NCBI GenBank assembly: GCA_933207985.1
Contig: OW240917.1
Location: 96,520,385 to 96,584,384 of the forward strand
DNA: 64,000 nucleotides
Source of the DNA: Pelobates cultripes
Lineage: Eukaryota > Chordata > Amphibia > Anura > Pelobatidae
Direction: 5' to 3'
Below the pieces are notes generated by a model. That model did not search any database. It was given only the letters and a program-made list of their open reading frames with translations, and was not told the origin of the DNA. A program made the position numbers and the translations under genes. Shown in pieces: positions 9,721-20,178 of this stretch; the stretch's first letter is position 1, and each line of letters begins with the position of its first letter.

Positions 9721-10776
9721 TGTCTATAAGGGAATGCTTTTTTCCATAAAGGGTTTGTCTGTGTTTTAGAGCATATAGTGAATTGCTTATTTGTGTACAG
9801 AATATTATATTATTCTGTCTGCAAAAATATAAATGAAATGATGCTGAACTCAAAATTTGTACATTAGAAAAATGCCAGTAGAAAAATTATGCACACGAAA
9901 TCACAGAAAAATGTGTATTTTTTCTGATATGCACTGTTAGACCAGATCTGTGAATGTATTGTAAGTCCACATCTGATATTTTCCTCCCACTATACACCTT
10001 TTATGTTTTCTTATTCTTATATTATGTCCCCGTGGAATTTTGTCTTGGTCAGTGGAGTTCACCGCTAATTAAAGTAAAGTATTTTTGTTGATTCTGGCTA
10101 GGGATGCGGAAGGCTAAATAAACAAAAATTAATTATACAGCTATCTAGGATTCGTAGCTATAGCTCACAATATGCTATGCTTAGAGTTAATAATTGGTTA
10201 AATAAACTGTGGCCAATATAGAATATTGTGTTATTATGAGGGTGGATTGGACAGTCTATGTCCTATGTATATGTCTTTGATTATGTATTTCATTTTTTAT
10301 TTTTACATCACGACCTCAATGTGTGTCTTGTTATCTACAATCAAATCATGTGATTGTCCTAAACATAAAATATATAATTCTAACTAGAAAATAGTATGTG
10401 CTGCTTTACACACAAAATGCCTTTTTCATTGGAGAAACTTAACACCTCAATATTATTTATTAAGTTGATCATGATAATTTGCATATTCCCTTGCAGAACT
10501 AAATTTTACTGTCTCATTTCTCACTTCACTTGTGAAAACAACTGTAGGTGCGATGCTGGCATGAACAGAGATAATGCTTAAATCTAGCACTGGGAATTAG
10601 TATGTGTAATGAATTTTTAAAAAGTAAGTAAAACAGGAATATGTTTATTTGAAACAAACAAAACAATAAAAGGCATTGCATTGATTTATTTTTTGCATTT
10701 CTAATTTGTGAGCACTCCATAGTGTGAGACTAAGTTAGAGCCAAATGCTGGATTTGCAAACTGTATTATCTATTCT
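9721..10776. other. No gene; AT-rich intronic sequence
   Basis: No repeat family, exon or RNA gene recognised. Short open frames near 10396-10720 have no motifs. Confidence 0.6.
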
Positions 10777-11208
10777 TTAAAGGACCACTATAGTGCCAGA
10801 AAAACAAACCTGTTTTCCTGGCACTATAGTGTTAATAGGTCCCCCCCCCCCGCCCTCATGGCCCCCCTCCCGTCAGGGGGAAGAAGGGGTTAAAGGCTTA
10901 CCTTTCTCCAGCGCTGGGGTCCCTCAGCGCTGGGGACTCTCCTCCTCTTCCACCAAATGCGCATACGCGCATTCAGTCAGTCCATAGGAAAGCATTCTCA
11001 ATGCTTTCCTATGGACGCTGGGATCTTCTCACTGTGAAAATCACAGTGAGAATCATAGAAGCGCCTCTAGCGGCTGTCAATGAGACAGCCACTAGAGGCT
11101 GGATTAACCCTGCTATGTTTACAGTAGGCAGGGTTAACCCTAGATGGACCTGGCACCCAGACCACTTCATTGAGCTGAAGTGGTCTGGGTGCCTATAAGG
11201 TTCTTTAA
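10777..11208. mobile_element. TTAA-flanked hairpin-chain MITE (T2/Kolobok-like)
   Basis: It starts TTAAAGGACCACTATAG (10777) and ends GGTTCTTTAA (11208). The interior is six hairpins in a row: 10786-10806/10811-10831, 10981-10996/11000-11015 (16 bp), 11026-11037/11041-11052 (12 bp), 11063-11078/11084-11099 (16, one mismatch), 11104-11113/11128-11137 (10) and 11152-11169/11176-11193 (18 bp perfect). A GC-rich linker at 10832-10960 includes a C tract. A second copy in the opposite orientation is at 19779-20125. The termini fit T2-type elements; no transposase is encoded. Confidence 0.8.
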
Positions 11209-11257
11209 GTTTTTATTTACTATTTGGGAATCACAGACAATTTATATAGAACAGAAA

Positions 11258-11381
11258 TAGGCAACCTTCAGCACTGCAGGTGTTTTGGACTAAATCTCCC
11301 ATGATGCTTTGCCAACATTATGGCTGTATGAGCCTTATGGAATATGTAGCCCACAGCATCTGGAGTGCCGAAGGTTGCCTA
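11258..11381. mobile_element. Palindromic MITE, 120 bp, TA target duplication
   Basis: Inverted ends GGCAACCTTC (11260) and GAAGGTTGCC (ending 11379), flanked by TA at 11258-11259 and 11380-11381. The halves carry catgatgctttgcc and a diverged complement. It is a small non-autonomous DNA element lying 540 bp from the galntl6 exon. Confidence 0.85.
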
Positions 11382-11918
11382 CATCTAATATAGAATATTA
11401 AACATAGTTGCATTGTAAACTGGAGCTTAATCAGCTTTCCAGTCATTCCAAATATTTTGAGGAAAAATATTACATTTTGTTGTTAATGGTCCCCAATTAC
11501 TTTTTTCTTTACCAGACACCATAAACACATTTTTTTTTTTAGAAAAAGTAAGGGCTTGCACAAAGAATACTTATTTGTTTGTATCTTTCAAATACCAAAA
11601 TTTCCCAATCCTTTTCTTGCATTTTTCACCTTAAAATTTTATTACATTTGATTGAACATAATTAATTTGCTTAATAGATTCTGAATGAACTTGCTCTGCA
11701 CTGCAAAGGAGTTTTTAACAAAGCTTTTCTTTTAAGTGAACCATGCTTATCTTTTTATTTATGACATAGATTAGGTGCCGAAGGGATTTCTTTCTACAAC
11801 TAAGCTTAAATGTGATAGACCAAAATGTATTCAGTTTAATCTGAATACATTACTGAGATCATACAGAGCTGAATTATGTTAAATACAGTTTTAATTGGGA
11901 TATGTGATTCTACAGTAC
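11382..11918. other. Intronic sequence flanking the galntl6 exon, no repeats recognised
   Basis: AT-rich, no mobile element signature. It includes the splice donor region of the minus-strand exon at its right end. Confidence 0.5.
11913..11918 (-). promoter_or_regulatory. galntl6: 5' splice site (donor) of the galntl6 exon
   Basis: On the minus strand the exon ends CGCTCAG and continues gtactg: a canonical GT with a G at exon position -1. The frame leaves in phase 1, as expected if a Gly codon is split across the junction. Confidence 0.8.
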
Positions 11919-12027
11919 CTGAGCGTAATGAATCTTTTTGGATGCTTTCGTAGTCATGCCAGTCTTTTCTTCGAAGGCCATCTGTCCATGTGTAGAGTTG
12001 AGCATCGCTCAGTCCAATAGAAAATGT
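11919..12027 (-). CDS. galntl6: galntl6 coding exon (polypeptide N-acetylgalactosaminyltransferase-like 6), internal
   Basis: The minus-strand exon is 109 bp and encodes 36 residues plus one base, entering in phase 0 and leaving in phase 1. The peptide begins [14 protein letters not shown] and contains [14 protein letters not shown], which I recognise as the stem region of vertebrate GALNTL6, between the N-terminal membrane anchor and the glycosyltransferase domain (roughly residues 45-85 of the protein). GALNT proteins are Golgi type II membrane enzymes of mucin-type O-glycosylation that transfer GalNAc to Ser/Thr; GALNTL6 has been described as having little or no activity in vitro. The exon has a canonical acceptor (ttgcag) and donor (gtactg), no stops, and protein-like codon usage unlike its surroundings. 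The open frame continues past both splice sites by chance. No other galntl6 exon was found in the window. A closely related GALNT paralogue is the main alternative. Confidence 0.85.
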
Positions 12028-12045
12028 CTGCAAGATATAAGATGT
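12028..12045 (-). promoter_or_regulatory. galntl6: 3' splice site (acceptor) of the galntl6 exon
   Basis: On the minus strand the intron ends ttatatcttgcag directly before ACATTTTC. AG and a moderately pyrimidine-rich tract are present. Confidence 0.8.
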
Positions 12046-12373
12046 TTAAAAAATCAAATTAGACAAGCAATTTAATTTGATCAAAGATGTGGAAAGGAAC
12101 ATGTTATTTACAGAAATTAAAAATAACTACTTTGCAAAATACTATGCAGAGCTTTTTCTAGTCACAGACATCACAAAATTGTTATTGAGGGGCTAATTTT
12201 AGGCAGATATTACTACAAAAGCACAGATGCAATAGTATGGATGTTGCCATCCAGCTTTTTTAGACAATAAAGGTAAGCAGGCATGATCATATTGATGGAT
12301 AAATTCTCTGATTGTTAAACCTGATTAAATATCACTTACAGGTGAGGTGGTAATATTTCCTGAAATTTCTTTT
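12028..12373. other. Intronic sequence, nothing recognised
   Basis: AT-rich and without repeat signatures or open frames of note. Confidence 0.5.
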
Positions 12374-12976
12374 AGTAACTGCCTCTAAATCTATCCATTC
12401 CTCTTTTAATTTATGATATCACTGTCTCCATTAACTCTAAAGCAATTTCTGATTCTAAGGGACCAATCATATCTGCGGGGATGCTAGGTAAAAAGAGGGA
12501 ATTCAAGAAATCTGTAATCTCTCAAACCTTTACCACCTCCCCATCGTCCAACTCTGGGCAATGGTTATAGAGTTTGGAGTAAAAGTAATGGAACTTCTTA
12601 AATATTTTATCTCCATCAGACACTATGGATCCTGAGGGGTTTCCAACCGCTGTTATAGGTTTCATATGTGTTCTAGGTCGAGGGCATCAGGCCAAGGGGA
12701 TGTCAATTATGTTCGCCCTCTCGTAAAAATATATTTCTGTCTGTTTCATTTGACATGCCACATAATCTAATAATAATTTTGTAATTTGTGAACTGACTTG
12801 TCTAATTTCCTTTCATATTGTGTCTAAAGGGTTAGATTTAACCTTTAAATTTAATCACACTAGCGGCTCGTAGGGTCATTACTGCCGAATGGCTCAAAAT
12901 TAGCCCCCCGACATTGCAAGCCATTATTTCAAAAGTTGAAGACAATGTGGTCACGCCTAAAGTATGGAATCCCTAG
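12374..12976. mobile_element. L1-type LINE fragment with inverted 5' segment (twin-primed insertion)
   Basis: The left part (about 12786 down to 12374) reads on the minus strand as the ORF2 linker between endonuclease and RT: YERAN, then SDGDKIFKKFHYFYSKLYNH and FLNSLFLPSIPADMIGPLES, with three stops in one frame. The right part (12860-12976) reads on the plus strand as the ORF2 C-terminus: LAARRVITAEWLKISPPTLQ ... VWNP then stop, followed by a T-rich 3' tail. An upstream ORF2 piece reversed beside a downstream piece in normal orientation is the classic product of twin priming during target-primed reverse transcription. The copy is old and inactive. Confidence 0.65.
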
Positions 12977-15087
12977 AATGAACTAACCTTTTATTTTTTT
13001 TAAATAATTGGGACAGTTAGTAAGATGTGCTCAACGGCACCCTCCTCTTTTCTCCCCCTTTTTTGTTCTCCTCTCCCTTTTCTTTTTCTATTTCTTTAAA
13101 AAAAATTGTTTATTACAATTATGAGAGCAGGGCACAGATCTTGTGTTAATAATAGACATAGTAAAAAGTAGGAATTAGTTTCATATTTAGGATATTCTTC
13201 ATTCAACTGCAGAATATATTATATATGTCTTATTATTAACCCAATACATAAATGTTCTCTTATTTATGATGTATCGTTCATTTAGCATATTATGTGTCTA
13301 AGACTAATGCTTATTCTGCTAAACGTGCACACTATATTTCTATCTGACTGACACTCTTAAATATGGTACTTTGACCACTCTTGTCTTGGCTGTTTGCTTA
13401 TGCCTCGTTTCCACTCAGCGGTATGGTTCGGGTCAGTACGATTCGGAAGGGCTAGAATGTTCCAGCCTATTCACGTGAGCATTACCACTGCAAGTCCTAC
13501 CGTCAGGTAGCATGCAGGGTTTAACTCATTTTGAGATCCTGAGAGCTCCAGACCATGGTTTCATTAATTATATCTCTGTATTTTGCTGCATTCACCTTTT
13601 GCTCAAAATTGACCACTCCCTGCTTCTGAAAAAATACCCCCCAAAGATGATCAAGCATCTGAGCTAACTTTAAAGTGTCATAGCAAAGGGTCTAATCCTT
13701 ATTTAATGTATTATTTTATTTTATTTTTTAATAAATTAGCAACATTTTCTAAACTCTGTTTTCTGTTATGCTATATTGAGTGTAGACTGCTATCAAAAAT
13801 AAGCAATTCTAGCACAAGGCTGCAACAATAAAAATGTGAATAAACCCTATTTTGTTAATCATGTCAATAATTTGTTAAAGATATATAGACATAGAAAACC
13901 TTCCACAGGTGATTCAACCCACCATCACCACAGCATGTGCCAAAGTGTAGTTAGTGCTCTGGGGAACAGAAAAACATTAATAATATAGATATTGCCTGCA
14001 CCATTTTGTCTGTAAATATACATGTAGGCAAGTGATAATGTCTTTACTTAGAAAACACCTAAACAGTAAATAAAACTTTAATCTACCAATAACCAACATT
14101 ATCTATTGATATCCACATGTTTTCATCTTCAGCAATATTAAAAAAAAAAGATTAATAAAAACATTAAACTAAATCATCAATTTATATAGCTATGAATAAA
14201 CTAATTATCTCTGTGTGAGCACAAGGCCATTTTATTCACCTCTTATAAAGAGTCTTTATTGATGAGTAGTTTTGATGGTCGAACCATTTAACCATAAGGC
14301 TTTTTTTTTGCCAGAATGGACATTCATGATGGAGGCATCTCTCCATCACACTAGCAACATTAACCATTAACAAGATGTCTGTGGTCCAAGGAACAGCATT
14401 GATATTTCTAAGTCTGAAATACCCATTTTCCATGTTTTTTTTTGGGGGGGGGGGGCATATTCACTTACATCAATTCTATGTAAATACAATTGCTATCGTT
14501 TTTAAAATTTCTCACTAGAAAAGTTTTATAATAATGGCAATAAGATTTCAGGCACATTTTTCAAAGAGGAGAGAAAATCTACTTTCAATAAATTTTGTGC
14601 AAGTTTATTGTCAACATCAGCAACACATTAGATATTTTATTATAATTTATTTCTCTTTCAGAGTAGTACAAACATTAATCTTGCCAGTCACTGGGGTTTA
14701 GATGTGATGACAGCAAAACTTATTATCACTGGTAATATAGTTTAATATTATAAATCACAAACTGTAATTTGAGTGGTGGCTGACAATATATAGATATGCA
14801 TTAGTGAGCATTAACATTGATATCAGCCTTCCCTTGCACTGTAAACTAGTGTACATTTTCTATTTTTATGAGAATTTGGTGTGAAAACTTACTTGTGTAA
14901 ATGTGATTTCCTAAAACAAGAATAAAAGACTAGTGTTCAGAGAACATGTGTCCTGGTTTACCATTTGGTACAAAAGATTTATTACCTTTAGTTAAATGAC
15001 AATACATAAAAAATCACTGTGTAAAAGGTATATTACCAATGAAACATGAATGCATTTTATTATCCATTTTTTTCATTGGAGTTTATC
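12977..15087. other. No gene; LINE tail, minor repeat remnants
   Basis: 12977-13120 is probably the L1 3' tail. At about 13402-13560 a block starting tgcctcgtttccactcagcgg resembles a degraded hAT-type terminus (low confidence). A poly(T)/poly(G) run is at about 14437-14454. No exon recognised. Confidence 0.5.
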
Positions 15088-15270
15088 TAAAAAACAGCTA
15101 GTAAAAGATGCATCACTTGTCTGAAGCATTTGCAAGCCCTCCCATTTTTCCCCAGCCCAGACTTTCCGTGGCTGTCCAATCGCAGGCTTCACAATGCAGC
15201 TTAATGAGAAGCCTTTGGAAGGCTGCCTCTTGAGTTTAGCTACACTACCAGGAAGTAACAGGACCAGCTG
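15088..15270 (+). mobile_element. MITE fragment, same family as 56340-56500
   Basis: The blocks ctgaagcatttgcaag, cccag.ccagactttc, gtggct.t..aatc.cag and tttaagtttagct.cact (or gagtttagctacact) are shared in order with the copy at 56340-56500. No coding content. The ends are not sharply defined here. Confidence 0.5.
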
Positions 15271-16701
15271 AGCTTCTATATTTTCTATATTGCAAATATT
15301 ATTGTGCCAGTTGTACGTCATTGTCATGTGGTATAGCCATATTACGTGTGTACAGACTTAGTCTTATTTGGTGCTCTATTTGCAAGGGCATACAATCTGT
15401 TTGGATATTGAGGAGTTCAACACAAAATGCAAGGGATGAGTTGAAAAATGTTAGTCTGAAATAAAAGCCACAATCATTGCTGCTTTTAAAAGCATCTAGT
15501 TGTAATATCACGAGTATAGATTAGAGATGCAAGCTTGCAATATAGATGCTATAAGTGTGACTCTCTTTACCCACAATTACCTTGAGTTGGCAGAACATTG
15601 TTAGATTTTTTTTATTAATAACAGCTATAAAACTGATGACATTTGCTAACGAAACAGGTCCCAATTTATACAATACTAAAACATATACACCCATCATTAA
15701 AATGAAGCACATATGTACAGATTCCACTCATCATATGTATAGCATTAGTATGCAGAAGAGTCTAAAAAAAAAAGTCTTCTCTTTCAATATAAGTAGAACG
15801 AAGGTTGTAATATTATTTGATGGAGTAAATTAATAACTTTAATAGGGCAAAGTAAAAAAAAAAATGCAGGAGAATGAGAATACCTAATAGCAAAGGTACA
15901 ATCCAATCATTTGTTTGTTTATAATTACTAAGCTAATTTTTCATTTGATCTTGTGAACAAAATTCTTTTAGCTTTATTCGGATAGATTGCCACGTAGAAA
16001 AACCTTACTTTTATTCTATCCTTATTGTAGGTGGAACGTTACAGGCAGAGGGGAGTTTGAAATGTGTTTTTAAAGAAAATGGAGAATGGAGATTTTTTTT
16101 TTTTTATCAGATCTGTCCATCGTTAATTGCTATTACGTTAAATATTAAGGTGTATCTTATGTTAAGACATTTGAATTTAGCCTAAGTTGCAAAAATATAC
16201 AGCCAATTAAATGTATCCATTTTGTTATTTCAGGTAATCATGTAATATACATATTGCCTTTAGGACTGCTCTCTGGTAAGATATTCTGTTGTGGAAACCT
16301 GTGTTGATCGCAGTTGTCCTTAAGATCAATAAACAAGTTCTTTTACCTATGGGCCTTGGCTGACTCTGTGCCTTATTGAAGGTGGAGAAAAGAGATCAAC
16401 TTCATAACTGCCATTGAACAATCATTTTATAAATAAATGAAAATCTTGAGAAAGTGGTCTACAAGACAAAATTACCACTTTCAGTACACGCACAGTGTAG
16501 TGAAGATATAAGGGTAACTCTAAGCATCATAAACACTATAGCCTGCTGTAACTGTTTACCTCTCATCTAATTATTTTAATAGCTTAATATAATCTTCATA
16601 TGAAAATATACTATCTTTTACCAATTTTTTTTAAATTATGTATATATATATATTTTTTTTTTATTTTTTTTAAGATATCCATACCTTTCCTAGCATCCCA
16701 A
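15271..16701. other. No gene recognised
   Basis: AT-rich intronic sequence. Open frames of 60-83 codons have no motifs or plausible splice context. Confidence 0.5.
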
Positions 16702-16917
16702 TCTGACAGCCATCTTTTGTCACCTTGGGTCAGACTGTCAGTTATCCCAACCAATGCTCATTATTTTGTGACCATCAGTTGATTTTTAAAATCATGTGTT
16801 CGTTCTGCCTGCAGCATTGTCTGTCAGTAATTCTGAAAAGCAATGGACCGTTAAAAATAGTGAGCATTGGCTGGGATAACTGATGGTCTGACCCAGGGTG
16901 CATAGACGGCTGTCAGA
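16702..16917. mobile_element. Inverted-repeat element, about 216 bp
   Basis: The left arm from 16702 (tctgacagcc, then gggtcagac, agttatccca, caatgctca) is matched in reverse by the right arm ending 16917 (gagcattgg, gggataact, gtctgaccc, ggctgtcaga). The arms are about 65 bp with scattered mismatches and a central spacer of about 85 bp. No clear target duplication was identified. Confidence 0.7.
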
Positions 16918-17759
16918 AAGGGTTGAGTGTGAAAAACAGTCAAGTTATTTCTTCAAAAATGTTAATATACGTGAATTAAAGAAATGAGAGATTGTATATC
17001 TCATAATATAAATATAATATTATGGATATAAAAAAAAATGCCAGTTATTCTTTAATATGTTTTACTGAATTTCACTTCTATTTTAGATAATATTTTCTTC
17101 TGTATTCCCAGGAGTTTGATTTCACACCTGGCATATAGACTTTGTATTATTCCTATGAGAGTTACCTGTTTACACCATTACATAAAAACTCTTGTTTTAC
17201 TGTGTGGTTCCTACATTAACCTGAAACCCAGTGGGATGCAAGACAACGTGCATCTTGGATTTGGAAGACCCTCTAAATAAAATGTAACATCTGGCTCAGT
17301 TATAAAAATGCACAAGGTTTCTATGTATTTATAGATATGTTGCCTGCATTTAGTACTGATTTATTTTACTAATCATCAAATTAAGGTATTAACATGCATC
17401 ATGTAGTTTGTTCCATATCACAATGTGTGTGAGCTGCAGATGAATACATTTAATGGTAATTACAGGCATGCACCTGCTTCAGGTTAATTGCAATGCAAGA
17501 CATTTATAGACTTTAGGTATTAGAGATATTTTATCTATGAGTATTCACAATGCAGCACCCTGGACCTTTACTGATTTCCAGTGCCAATAAGGAAGCCACA
17601 GCAGATGATTAACTACGCAATTTGGTAACAGGGAAAGTTTTGCCTGTTAATATTTATTTTTGTACAAAATCTCACAAATTAGAATTGTGAATTTGTAGTG
17701 TGGATACACTTACTTAGATATATATGGTTTATTTTATGAGCAATACTGAGACTAAAAAT
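16918..17759. other. No gene recognised
   Basis: AT-rich sequence without repeat signatures. Confidence 0.5.
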
Positions 17760-17812
17760 TATATATGTCTGTCTGTCTATCTGCCTGTCTGACTATCTAT
17801 CTACTTATCTAT
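17760..17812 (+). repeat. (TCTG/TCTA)n microsatellite
   Basis: Imperfect tetranucleotide repeats (gtctgtctgtct, atctatctac). The retroposon at 17818 inserted at its right edge. Confidence 0.85.
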
Positions 17813-18327
17813 TGATGGCCATTGGAGCAACTAAATGACCTCCATTTGTCTAAATATACATAGGGATTAAGGAGAGAGCACAGGTAACCTTTTTTCTTTT
17901 CTTTGGTTTCTACTATATATTGGGGCTGATGTGTACTGTATTCATTGCTGCCGGCCCAGTAACAATGGGAGTGAGCGCAGGACTTCTCTTTTTGTATTTG
18001 TATTTACTTCGTATCACACAGGCTTGTTACAATGCTGCCACCCATCCCACGTGTTCCCTATTAAGGGTTAATAAGTATATAGGGGTGTATATAAAAAATA
18101 CCCCTCTCTGTCTAATTAGAGATATCTTTGCCAGAAGCTCAAGGAAGCAGGCTGAAGGGTCAGTGTTAGGACCCGCTTGGGGGGGTTCTGCCTTGACGTT
18201 GGTAGGCGGGCATTCCCTCCAATGGCCATTGGAGCAACTAAATGACCTCCATTTGTCTAAATATACATAGGAATTAAGGAGAGAGCACAGGTAACTTTTT
18301 CTTTTCTTTGGTTTTTATCTATTGATG
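17806..18327 (+). mobile_element. 498-bp retroposon with 12-bp target duplication and terminal direct repeats
   Basis: TATCTATTGATG lies at 17806-17817 and 18316-18327 and flanks 498 bp (17818-18315). The element itself starts and ends with the same about 95-bp sequence (from ccattggagcaactaaatg to ttttctttggtttc), offset by 407 bp, so it is one unique middle with terminal direct repeats, like a pseudo-LTR element or 1.2 tandem units. The motif ctttggtttctac beside an end is shared with the Penelope-like fragment near 9685-9710. No protein is encoded. I infer a non-autonomous, Penelope-related retroposon. Confidence 0.6.
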
Positions 18328-18678
18328 AGTTTATAATATTATTAGTGTACTAAGTGATGGGGCTTATGCCACTGCTTGAACAGGGGTGGAGCAATGACGT
18401 AACGTGCGATGCATGTGACCTCGTGGAACGCGGCTGAGGGGGCGATTGAGGGAGCCGACCAAGAGTTGAGGGGACGGCTCGATCTACATGTCATGCTATT
18501 TGGGGATCCCCACATAACGGCCAAAGAGGACCCGATGCCGGGCTGAGAAGAAGGAAGCTGCCAGACAGAGCTATGCAATAGAGCTGGCTCCTCCAGGAAT
18601 AAAGCCAGAAGGAGGAAACGGCAAGCTGCAATAAACCAGATTCAGAGTATATTTCAAAAAGCTAAGTATCTAATAATA

Positions 18679-19266
18679 TTAAAGGAACACTATAGTCACC
18701 TAAATTACTTTAGCTAAATAAAGCAGTTTTAGTTATAGATCATTCCCCTGCAATTTCACTGCTCAATTCACTGTCATTCAGGAGTTAAATCACTTTGTTT
18801 CTGTTTATGCAGCCCTAGCCACACCTCCCCTGGCTATGATTGACAGAGCCTGCATGAAAAAAATAACTGGTTTCACATTCAAATAGATGTAATTTACCTT
18901 ATATAATTGTATCTCAATCTCTAAATTGAAGTTTAATCACATACAGGAGGCTCTTGCAGGGTCTAGCAAGCTATTAACATAGCAGGGGATAAGAAAATCT
19001 TAATTAAACAGAACTTGCAATAAAGAAAGCCTAAATAGGGCTCTCTTTACAGGAAGTGTTTATGGAAGGCTGTGCAACTCACATGCAGGGAGGTGTGACT
19101 AAGGTTCATAAACAAAGGGATTTAACTCCTAAATGGCAGAGGATTGAGCAGTGAGGCTGCAGGGGCATGTTCTATACACCAAAACTGCTTCAATAAGCTA
19201 AAGTTGTTCAGGTGACTATAGTGTCTGCTTCATTAAGCTTAAGTTGTTCAGGTGACTATATGTGTA
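18679..19266. mobile_element. T2/Kolobok-type MITE, third copy
   Basis: It starts TTAAAGGAACACTATAGTCA (18679) and contains the family blocks ttcactgctcaattc, aggagttaaatcac, gccacacctcc, a central palindromic body, gaggtgtgact, aaatggcagaggattgagca and ggtgactatagtg. The right terminus TTAA is lost: instead the last 40 bp are tandemly duplicated (19187-19226 and 19227-19266). Confidence 0.75.
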
Positions 19267-19778
19267 TAGTCTGTAGGGGATTGTACAAATAATATGGTTA
19301 CAATTTTTGGTCAGTTGAATATTAAAAGACTCTTGAGAAAGAGGGGGGAAATATAGGATAACATAAAGAGCAAAACTCAATGGGCAATATATGATTTAAA
19401 GTTCATTCAACTTTGCTCACAGTGCTGAGCTGATTGCCTGGCAGTCTTAAGTGGGCTGGGTCAATTTTCCTTGTGGTTTTTGTTTTTTTTATTTTTTTCC
19501 CATTTTATTTACTTATTTATTTATTTTGTTCCGTTTTTCTCTCTTGCTGTTCCTTTAAGCCCCCTTGTACTCCATCCCTATTTTTCACACTGAATTCACT
19601 ACTCCATTAAAGCAGGAATTAGTGAATGTGAAATAGAATAAAATAGAATAAGAAAGATGAAATATAACTGGGTATAAAAGTGGAGACAAGAAGGCGGGGG
19701 GAAGGTGAAGAGGAGAGAGGTCCAGGAGTAAACGTTAAGGACAAAAGGAATATCATATCAAAATCAAAGATATTTTGG

Positions 19779-20125
19779 TTAATCCAGCCTCTAGTGGCTG
19801 TCTCATTGACAGCCACTAAAGGCACTTCCACGCTTCTCACTGTGATTTTTACAGTGAGAAGACACCAGCGTCCATAGGAATGCATTGAAAATGCTTTCCT
19901 ATGAGACTGGCTGAATGCGCACGCGGCTCGTGCCGCGCATGTGCATTCAGCCGATGACAGGGAAAGGAGGCAGAGATTTCCACCGCGGAGGGAGCCTAGC
20001 GGTGGAGAAAAGGTAAGAATTAACCCCTTCCACCCCCTAGAGCCCGGCCAGAGGGAGCCCACGAGGGTAGGGGGGACCTAGAGACCCTGTAGTGCCAGGA
20101 AAACATACTCGTAGTGGTCCTTTAA
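19779..20125 (-). mobile_element. Hairpin-chain MITE, short copy bounded by TTAA
   Basis: Reverse-oriented relative of 10777-11208: its right end is GTGGTCCTTTAA (ending 20125) and hairpins gcctctagtggctgtc/gacagccactaaaggc, tctcactgtga/tacagtgagaa and ccataggaatgcatt/aatgctttcctatg occur in matching order. Its left end is TTAATCCAGCC at 19779, which corresponds to an internal TTAA (ggattaaccc) of the longer copy. So this copy lacks about 100 bp including one 18-bp hairpin and appears to use the internal TTAA as its terminus. Confidence 0.75.
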
Positions 20126-20178
20126 GAAAGAACTACTGACTCTTAATATACGAATACAAGGGATAGAAGAGAAAATAA

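Larger units (their letters stand above)
1..11918 (-). other. galntl6: Inferred galntl6 intron downstream of the exon (partial)
   Basis: On the minus strand this stretch follows the splice donor of the exon at 11919-12027, so it should be the 5' part of the next intron, running off the left edge. No second GALNT exon was recognised in it; it is filled with transposable elements and minisatellites. The intron assignment is inference from the single exon. Confidence 0.65.

Noticed and set aside
17818..18315. Hammerhead ribozyme in the terminal-repeat retroposon
   Set aside because: No CTGANGA...GAAAC arrangement on either strand; only ctgatgtg is present.
18342..18578. 78-codon minus-strand frame
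   Set aside because: In the probable GC-rich 5' region of an L1, antisense to it, with no recognisable domain.
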